NCBI GenBank assembly: GCA_003222935.1
Contig: QHXL01000026.1
Location: 1-11,140 of the forward strand
DNA from: Acidobacteriota bacterium
GTDB taxonomy: Bacteria; Acidobacteriota; Blastocatellia; Pyrinomonadales; Pyrinomonadaceae
DNA length: 11,140 bases
Direction: 5' to 3'
This document shows positions 5,738 to 11,140 of the stretch, piece after piece. Positions within the stretch are counted from its first letter, which is position 1, and each line of letters opens with the position of its first letter. A program made the translations under genes and the position numbers. The notes below the pieces were generated by a model. That model was not told where the DNA came from. It worked only from the letters and a program-made list of their open reading frames with translations, and did not search any database.

Positions 5738-8136
5738 TGGGACTTCGTCCACGTTTCAAAACCCCCTTTAGTCAGGCTCGCGACAAACTCGTGGGCTACG
5801 CGATTCGTCCATTCATGCTGTTCGAGCCGCGTACTCGATTTCTGATCGGGTGTGGGATTCTCGTAATAGTCACGTCGCTCCTCCTTCTCAGCGGCTCCGC
5901 TTCCACGTTCATCGATAATTATAAAGAAGGTGACGTTCTCATCCGGGCGATCATAGCTCCAGCCGATATCACGACCGTTGACCTGGCGGAGACTGAACAC
6001 AGGCGCGAGGCTGCTCGACGATCTACACGTCCCATCTTCAATTTCGACTCCAGTCGGGCAGAAACTTCCGTTCAGAGCTTTCGCGCCGCGTGGGAAGAAC
6101 TCAAGAAACAGAGCGCCACCGCCGGCCCAACAAAGATACCGCAGTGGAGCGGGGATGGTGGTCAGGCAGTCGCACGCGCGATCATCGCGCACAACTTTAA
6201 CGAGGCAGAACTTGATCGACTAACATCGATCATTCGCGAAGTTGCAGTTAGTTTCATTTACGATGACAACGATGCGGACCGACTCACACAGGAGATCGTT
6301 CTGGTAGATGTCCGGAACCCTGTCGCTCAGATGATCATGCCTGCGCCACGCACTCGAATGATCGCTGCATCAGCAGCCCGACGAAATGCGGAACTCCGAA
6401 TCCTCAACCTCCAGGGCTGGACGAGCGAACAGAAAACCGCGTTAGCCCTCGCGCTTATTCCACTTATCCGACCCAATGTTGTGCTGGACCCGGTTGGTAC
6501 GGCAACAGCGCGCGAGAGTGAGGCCAATCGGATACCGCCCGTCGCAATCTCCCTGAAACGCAACCAGGTTCTGGCCCGTGAAGGCGACACTATCACCCCA
6601 AACATCCTGGCGCAGATAGCTGCAATTAAGAGCACGGGACATAAAGGACGCCCGTGGCAAAACCTCGTCGGACTTCTGCTCGTGGTTATCGCGATCTATT
6701 GGGCCGCCTGGAAGTTTACCGAGCATCGATCGTCAAGCAATTCAGTGACGCTAAGCAAACATACAGCTTTCGCATTAGTGGGTTCAGCTCTTGTCGTTCA
6801 GACGGCGCTAATGAAGGTAGGGTTTATCCTTGGCGACAGCATTGCAGCACCACGCCTCAACGCCCCTTTCAACGATCCTGGTATCTGGAACTTTGCGATT
6901 CCTTTCGCAGCCGCTGCATTGTTGGTGGCAATGTTGGTCGATACACAACTAGCGTTCTTAACCGGAATCATCACTGCCCTTTTTGCCGGTATGCTAGCGC
7001 CCAGCGGCATGCCGAAGGCGCTCTTCGCGATGGTTTCGTGTTCGGCCGCAGTGTATGGCATAGGTCGATATCGAGAGCGTCAATCAGTTACGCTGGCAGG
7101 ACTATTGGTGGGTGGGATCAACGTGGTAATGGCTATTGCGCTGATCGCCTATGCCGAGCAGCCTCTCACCGTCAACACGATCTTATTGGGCATGGGATGT
7201 GGCCTTGCAGGCGGATTATTAACAGCCGTCTTCACCGCTGGCGGCTTGCCAATCAACGAATCGCTGTTTGGAATCTTGACCGACGTAAAACTGCTTGAAC
7301 TTTCGAATGCAGATCTACCAGTTTTAGGCCAGCTTGCCTTGCGAGCCCCCGGAACAAACCAGCACTCACATGCGGTTGGTCAGTTAGCTGAGGACGCTTG
7401 CCGGGCGGTCGGGGGGAATCCACTGCTCGCAAGGATTGGCGCGCTGTATCACGACATCGGAAAGTTGGCTGCTCCCGATTACTTTGTTGAAAATCAACAG
7501 GGTGTTAATCCACATGATCGACTGCGCCCACACCAGAGCGCAAAGATCATAACCAGTCATGTAACGTACGGGAGTCGACTCGCTAAGGAAATTGGTCTAC
7601 CGGAAAAGATTGCTGACTTTATCCCCCAACACCATGGGACGCGAACCCTCCATTACTTCTTACGCAAGGCGCAGTCACAAGCAAAGCCCAATGAAAAAAT
7701 AGACGAAGCCGACTTTCGCTATCCTGGACCAAAGCCACAATTCAAAGAAGCTGCGATCATGATGTTGGCTGACTCATGTGAAGCGGCGGCACGTTCACTG
7801 GCGCGACCCGATCCGGAAAACATTAGAGCTATCGTCGTCAAGATTGTTGACGCGATAATAACTGACGGACAGCTCGACGAGTGCAACATCACCCTTCAGG
7901 AACTCACAACGATCCGCGAAGCGATGATCAGTGCACTTACGGCCATATATCACGCTCGCATCGACTATCCGGGTTTCAACCCACCACACTTGACTGGACC
8001 TTTACCTACGCTGCCGGCCGGCGATCTTGACAGCGAAGAGCGCGGCGTTGGATATACCAGGCCCTCCGAGGTTCCGATTAGCCTGGGTGGAGAGGTGGAG
8101 GACGAAGCGATTCCTCGCAAAGTCGGAAACCGCTAA
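5737..8136 (+). CDS. 7TM-HD (PgpH-type) membrane cyclic-dinucleotide phosphodiesterase, predicted
   Basis: A 799-residue membrane protein with the architecture of PgpH, which hydrolyses c-di-AMP. One membrane helix (about 34-53) is followed by an extracytoplasmic 7TMR-HDED-like domain (about 55-305, opening with YKEGDVLIRAIIAPADI). Seven hydrophobic helices follow between about 309 and 505, then a cytoplasmic HD domain (about 530-745) and a polar tail. The HD metal ligands appear complete: H543, H572-D573 (in HDIG), H608, H632-H633 and D679, with spacings like those of PgpH. It is not an HD-GYP protein. ATG at 5737 overlaps the hflX TAA by one base, implying translational coupling. In many bacteria the homologue sits beside ybeY and phoH; here it follows hflX. 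The c-di-AMP substrate is inferred from family and not shown; no cyclase is in the window. Confidence 0.9.
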   Translation: MGLRPRFKTPFSQARDKLVGYAIRPFMLFEPRTRFLIGCGILVIVTSLLLLSGSASTFIDNYKEGDVLIRAIIAPADITTVDLAETEHRREAARRSTRPIFNFDSSRAETSVQSFRAAWEELKKQSATAGPTKIPQWSGDGGQAVARAIIAHNFNEAELDRLTSIIREVAVSFIYDDNDADRLTQEIVLVDVRNPVAQMIMPAPRTRMIAASAARRNAELRILNLQGWTSEQKTALALALIPLIRPNVVLDPVGTATARESEANRIPPVAISLKRNQVLAREGDTITPNILAQIAAIKSTGHKGRPWQNLVGLLLVVIAIYWAAWKFTEHRSSSNSVTLSKHTAFALVGSALVVQTALMKVGFILGDSIAAPRLNAPFNDPGIWNFAIPFAAAALLVAMLVDTQLAFLTGIITALFAGMLAPSGMPKALFAMVSCSAAVYGIGRYRERQSVTLAGLLVGGINVVMAIALIAYAEQPLTVNTILLGMGCGLAGGLLTAVFTAGGLPINESLFGILTDVKLLELSNADLPVLGQLALRAPGTNQHSHAVGQLAEDACRAVGGNPLLARIGALYHDIGKLAAPDYFVENQQGVNPHDRLRPHQSAKIITSHVTYGSRLAKEIGLPEKIADFIPQHHGTRTLHYFLRKAQSQAKPNEKIDEADFRYPGPKPQFKEAAIMMLADSCEAAARSLARPDPENIRAIVVKIVDAIITDGQLDECNITLQELTTIREAMISALTAIYHARIDYPGFNPPHLTGPLPTLPAGDLDSEERGVGYTRPSEVPISLGGEVEDEAIPRKVGNR

Positions 8137-8148
8137 TCCAGCAAATTC

Positions 8149-8652
8149 CTACAAAGCACTCTCTTGGGAGAATCTCGCGCGTACTTTTGCGTAGGTAGTT
8201 TCCAGCTGTTCAGGAATCACTCTGGCGTCGCCTACCGTGGTCATGAAGTTTGTGTCGCCCGACCACCTCGGCAGTATGTGCAGATGAATGTGATCGACAA
8301 TTCCCGCGCCTGCAGCTGCACCAAGATTCATGCCGATATTAAAACCGGAAGGTGCGTAGACGTCCCGCAGAGCTGTCTCGCTGCGTTTCGTTAGATCCAT
8401 CAATTCATCGGTAATTTCTTTTGGCGTTGATTCAAGATCCCCAAGATGAAGATTCGGAATAACGAGTAAGTGGCCGGTAATGTAGGGATAGAGATTAAGT
8501 GCGACGAAGTTATGCTTTCCGCGATGTATGACGAGGTTAGCTTCGTCGTTAGCAACTTCCGCTGCCATGCGACAGAACACACACGTCGCAGACTGTGCAT
8601 CAACGCCGGAGGCAATGTACTTCGCACGCCACGGGCTCCACAATCGATCCAA
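8149..8652 (-). CDS. HIT-family nucleotide hydrolase or phosphorylase (Ap4A-type)
   Basis: A 167-residue histidine-triad protein. The catalytic motif HIHLH is at residues 121-125 (VDHIHLHILPRW), preceded by GFNIGMNLGAAAGAG. The conserved CVFC pair (Cys24, Cys27) is a probable zinc site near the N-terminus. The opening DRLWSPWRAKYI is the usual start of this bacterial subgroup, which supports the TTG start at 8652-8650, with AGAGGT about ten bases upstream. Members cleave dinucleoside polyphosphates or nucleotide adducts via a nucleotidylated His; the exact substrate is not predictable here. It lies 28 bases after the IHF/HU-like gene on the same strand and is probably cotranscribed. It converges on the pgpH-like gene with 12 bases between stops and no visible terminator. 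Confidence 0.92.
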   Translation of the reverse strand: MDRLWSPWRAKYIASGVDAQSATCVFCRMAAEVANDEANLVIHRGKHNFVALNLYPYITGHLLVIPNLHLGDLESTPKEITDELMDLTKRSETALRDVYAPSGFNIGMNLGAAAGAGIVDHIHLHILPRWSGDTNFMTTVGDARVIPEQLETTYAKVRARFSQESAL

Positions 8653-8680
8653 TGTTTAGATACCTCTGGGAATGAATGAA

Positions 8681-9028
8681 CTAGAGTACGGGTGGTTGTC
8701 GATTATCAGCGAGTGTTGAGGAGTTGTTGGACGTAGATGTCGCGTTCGAGTTGTCGTCGTTAATAAGTTCTTTCAGCTCTTTTCCAGGTTTGAAGTAAGG
8801 CACACGTTTGGCAGGAATACTGACCGGGTCACCGGTTTTTGGATTTCGACCCCTCCGAGCGCCTCGTTCACGTACTCTGAAACTTCCAAAGCCGCGGAGT
8901 TCAATCTTTTCGCCATGATTGAGCGTTTCGATGATGCTTTCAAAAACAATTTCGACTAAACGCTCGGCGTCTTTCTTCGTAAGTTCTGCCGCCCGAGCCA
9001 CGTCCTCGACGAGTTCTGCTTTTGTCAT
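8681..9028 (-). CDS. ihfB: IHF-beta/HU family DNA-bending protein
   Basis: A 115-residue DNA-bending nucleoid protein. The first 90 residues are a complete HU/IHF fold: MTKAELVEDVARAAELTKKDAE forms the helical dimer part, IELRGFGSF (42-50) leads into the beta arms, and RNPKTG (61-66) carries the intercalating proline (Pro63). PYFKPGKELKELIN (77-90) ends the domain. IELRGFGSF, the R-x-GRNPKTG arm and the place next to rpsA favour IHF-beta over HU, as in Proteobacteria; a homodimeric HU-like role is still possible. Residues 91-115 are an extra tail rich in Ser, Asn, Thr and Asp, likely disordered. ATG at 9028-9026 has GAGGTGA just upstream. It is probably the first gene of a two-gene unit with the HIT gene and is separated from rpsA by a terminator. 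Confidence 0.88.
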   Translation of the reverse strand: MTKAELVEDVARAAELTKKDAERLVEIVFESIIETLNHGEKIELRGFGSFRVRERGARRGRNPKTGDPVSIPAKRVPYFKPGKELKELINDDNSNATSTSNNSSTLADNRQPPVL

Positions 9029-9240
9029 GCATCACCTCGATTGCTCAAAATGGTCCAAGCTAAAATACAACTAATTTCTCGAAAGATATCTTAGTTAACT
9101 TCTTTATATTGGCGAGATTAGCTAGACCGTACACTACCAGAAAACAATCTAGTCGGGCAAGACTAACAACGTAACGAGAATGAAGCCAATCGACGCGTGC
9201 GACGTGCACTGTACTAACCTGAAAACCGACCAATAAAGAA
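9029..9240 (-). other. AT-rich intergenic region upstream of the IHF/HU-like gene
   Basis: No gene is visible on either strand. The part near 9060-9110 is AT-rich and must hold the promoter for the IHF/HU-like gene. Candidate -10 boxes on the minus strand are TATAAA (9108-9103) and a TATTTT further downstream, but neither has a convincing -35 at a normal distance. Two small perfect palindromes, AAGATATCTT (9083-9092) and AGTTAACT (9093-9100), sit side by side and could be protein-binding sites. No consensus IHF site was recognised. Confidence 0.35.
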
Positions 9241-9278
9241 GCCCTGCGTCATGCGGATTACTCCGCGTGAGACAGGGC
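9231..9278 (-). terminator. Rho-independent-type terminator of rpsA
   Basis: On the minus strand a 17-base arm (9278-9262, GCCCTGTCTCACGCGGA) pairs with 9257-9241 around a GTAA loop, with two mismatches and one G-U pair. It is followed by TTCTTTATTG. It lies about 24 bases after the rpsA stop, so it should end the rpsA transcript and insulate the IHF/HU-like gene. The T-tract is interrupted and so of moderate strength. Confidence 0.8.
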
Positions 9279-9302
9279 TCCTGGATTTATCTTCGTCCGC
9301 GT

Positions 9303-11140
9303 TTACTCGTCAGTTGGCTCAGGCTTGCTTAAACCAAAGTCGGCAAGTTCGCCGAGTGAAGCCATGCCGCCACCGGCTTCGGACGAATAGATCTTCGTGT
9401 CGATAATCGGTTCATCTTTTCCGACGGCGCGGGCCGAAAGGCCAATCTTCTTAGTTTCAGGGTCGATACGGAGAATCTTGAAATCCATTTCCTGGCCCAG
9501 CTGAACGATGTCTTCGGGCTTATTGACGTGCTCCTCAGACAGTTCTGAGATATGGCACAACCCTTCGAGATTATCATCGAGCTCAACAAAAGCTCCGAAG
9601 TTTGCAAAACGAGCGACCTTGCCATGGACGACATCTCCAGGTTTATGCTCGTTCGTAAACTTCTCCCACGCGTTCGGCTCGAGATCCTTAATTGAAAGGG
9701 ATAGCCGACGGTTTTCGCTGTCGATGCTGGTGATAACGGCGTCGATCTCCTGCCCCTTCTTCAATACTTCACTGGGATGCTTGATTCGACGCGACCAGGA
9801 AATGTCGGAAACATGGACGAGACCGTCTACGCCATCTTCAATTTCGATGAAAGCGCCAAAATCGGTCAGGTTTCTGACGCGCCCGTGAACACGAGTGCCA
9901 ACCTGGTAACGCTCGTGCAGAGTCTGCCAGGGGTTTTCCTGCACCTGCTTCATGCCAAGACTGATACGACGTGCCTTGGGATCAACGCTAAGTACTTCGA
10001 CTTCGACCAGATCGCCAGGATTGACGACCTTGCTTGGATGCTTGACGCGCTTGGACCAGCTCATCTCAGAAACATGGACCAGGCCCTCAACGCCGTTTTC
10101 GAGTTCTACGAAAGCACCGTAATCGGCAACGCTGGCAATCTTACCGGTCACACGAGTGTGCAGTGGAAAGCGCTCTTCGACAGAGGCCCATGGATCCGGC
10201 AATAACTGTTTGTAGCCAAGCGATACTCGTTCGCGCTCCCGATCGAATTTCAGAACCTTGACCTGGATTGTGTCGCCCACCTTAAAAATTTCACCGGGAT
10301 TTTGCAGGCGGCCCCAGGACATATCTGTCACGTGAAGCAAACCATCAACACCGCCGAGATCGACGAAAGCGCCATAATCGGTCAGGTTCTTGATCTGACC
10401 CTCAACAATGATGTCTTCTTCAATTCCGCCCAGCGTCTCGTCCTTGCGTCCAACATTCTCTTCTTCAATTACGGCCTTGCGCGAAAGAACTACATTCGAG
10501 CGCTTGCGGTTTAGTTTGATTACCTTGGCTTCGATCTCCTGATTTCGGAGACTGTCCAGGTTGCGAATGGGACGGACATCAACCTGCGAGCCGGGCAGGA
10601 AGGCAGCTATGCCATCGATATCGACGCGCAACCCGCCCTTGATGCGCTCAGCCACTCGACCTTTAATACTCGTTCCGTCTCGATAAGCTTTTTCAAGGTC
10701 ATCCCAGGCCTTCATGCGCACTGCATCAGCGCGCGAAAGCACCGGTAGGCCATCGTGCGAGTCCATGCTCTTTACAAGCACGTCAACTTCATCGCCGGGC
10801 TTCACGGCAAGGCGGCCATCCTCGGTAAATTCAGCCGGGTTGACGATGCCTTCCGACTTGTATCCGAAATCGATGACGACACCACGGTCGCTAATGCCAA
10901 CTACAGTTCCGCGAACAACCTCACCTTCCTGAAGACTAGCCTGTTCCTGTTCGAACTGATCCAGGAGTTGTCCAAAATCAACGTCGCCGCTCGGACGTTC
11001 TTCTTCGTCTCCCGAGGGTTGGGTTGAAACAGATGGTGCTGTGCCGGTTGCTGCCGGTGTGGCTTCGGGTGCCGAAGCTTTAGCTTCGCCCGCTGATGGT
11101 TGGTTGATGTTTTCCTCGCTGTTATCCAGCTTCGGTTCTT
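9303..11140 (-). CDS. rpsA: 30S ribosomal protein S1, 5' end outside the window
   Basis: Protein S1 binds mRNA on the small subunit and helps start translation of structured or weakly marked messages. The frame is open from the right edge to TAA at 9305-9303, giving at least 611 residues. Six S1 domains can be counted: about 10926-10740, 10673-10476, 10415-10206, 10160-9945, 9905-9687 and 9644-9426. Domains 3-6 share the strong pattern (D/N)(Y/F)GAFV-(D/E)L...GL(L/V/C)H(V/I)S. The first two are divergent, as in S1 generally. Before domain 1 lies a leader of at least 45 residues rich in Ala, Pro, Ser, Thr and Glu, then GQLLDQFEQEQ. A GTG at 10805 is inside domain 1 and is not the start. The C-terminus, after domain 6, holds GGGMASLGELADFG. 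The gene lies upstream of the IHF-like gene, as rpsA-ihfB does in Proteobacteria. Confidence 0.95.
   Translation of the reverse strand, partial: EPKLDNSEENINQPSAGEAKASAPEATPAATGTAPSVSTQPSGDEEERPSGDVDFGQLLDQFEQEQASLQEGEVVRGTVVGISDRGVVIDFGYKSEGIVNPAEFTEDGRLAVKPGDEVDVLVKSMDSHDGLPVLSRADAVRMKAWDDLEKAYRDGTSIKGRVAERIKGGLRVDIDGIAAFLPGSQVDVRPIRNLDSLRNQEIEAKVIKLNRKRSNVVLSRKAVIEEENVGRKDETLGGIEEDIIVEGQIKNLTDYGAFVDLGGVDGLLHVTDMSWGRLQNPGEIFKVGDTIQVKVLKFDRERERVSLGYKQLLPDPWASVEERFPLHTRVTGKIASVADYGAFVELENGVEGLVHVSEMSWSKRVKHPSKVVNPGDLVEVEVLSVDPKARRISLGMKQVQENPWQTLHERYQVGTRVHGRVRNLTDFGAFIEIEDGVDGLVHVSDISWSRRIKHPSEVLKKGQEIDAVITSIDSENRRLSLSIKDLEPNAWEKFTNEHKPGDVVHGKVARFANFGAFVELDDNLEGLCHISELSEEHVNKPEDIVQLGQEMDFKILRIDPETKKIGLSARAVGKDEPIIDTKIYSSEAGGGMASLGELADFGLSKPEPTDE

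Noticed and set aside
5509..6192. 227-codon open frame on the minus strand across hflX and the pgpH-like gene
   Set aside because: It lies antisense to well-supported coding sequence, shows no motif and has the Ser/Arg-rich make-up of a shadow frame.
6654..7298. 214-codon open frame on the plus strand inside the pgpH-like gene
   Set aside because: The main frame here encodes clear membrane helices; this one is an out-of-phase reading rich in Arg, Ser and Cys.
7450..7461. HDIG motif read as an HD-GYP c-di-GMP phosphodiesterase
   Set aside because: No GYP motif follows, and the N-terminal extracytoplasmic domain plus seven helices match the PgpH type.
10803..10805. GTG as the rpsA start
   Set aside because: The frame stays open upstream and encodes the first half of S1 domain 1 (GEVVRGTVVGISDRG...).

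Overview
The window looks like a chromosomal housekeeping segment from a free-living Gram-negative-type bacterium of roughly balanced base composition. Gene order (M50 protease, trpS, scpA, scpB), a six-domain ribosomal protein S1 next to an IHF-beta-like gene, and frequent GTG/TTG starts would suit Acidobacteriota, perhaps Blastocatellia. That placement is inference from style and synteny, not from a marker comparison. There are no tRNA or rRNA genes, CRISPR arrays, insertion sequences or phage genes, and I see no new multi-gene system.

Left part (1-3764), all on the minus strand. A promoter at 2609-2637 appears to drive a membrane site-2 protease homologue (M50), trpS, scpA and the start of a gene that is probably scpB, in tight order with translational coupling. 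Upstream lies a separately promoted gene for a soluble protein with an IPT/TIG domain followed by an NHL-type beta-propeller.

Middle part (3790-8136), plus strand. A promoter with an extended -10 box leads into a leader of about 260 bases, then hflX (ribosome-associated GTPase), then a membrane 7TM-HD phosphodiesterase of the PgpH type that overlaps the hflX end by one base. hflX is abnormal at both ends. The only start that gives the family's N-terminus is ATT behind a strong ribosome binding site. Near the 3' end, about 70-75 bases appear to be missing just before the NKxD guanine-specificity motif, which shifts the frame. The gene is either recently broken or misassembled.

Right part (8149-11140), minus strand. 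rpsA (six S1 domains, 5' end outside the window) ends at a clear hairpin terminator. An intergenic gap follows, then an IHF/HU-family gene and a HIT-family nucleotide hydrolase in one likely operon that converges on the pgpH-like gene with 12 bases between stops.

The genes serve core processes: translation (trpS, rpsA, hflX), chromosome organisation (scpA/scpB, IHF/HU), nucleotide signalling or clearance (PgpH-like, HIT) and membrane proteolysis (M50). The points worth a second look are the hflX lesions and its leader, not a new pathway.
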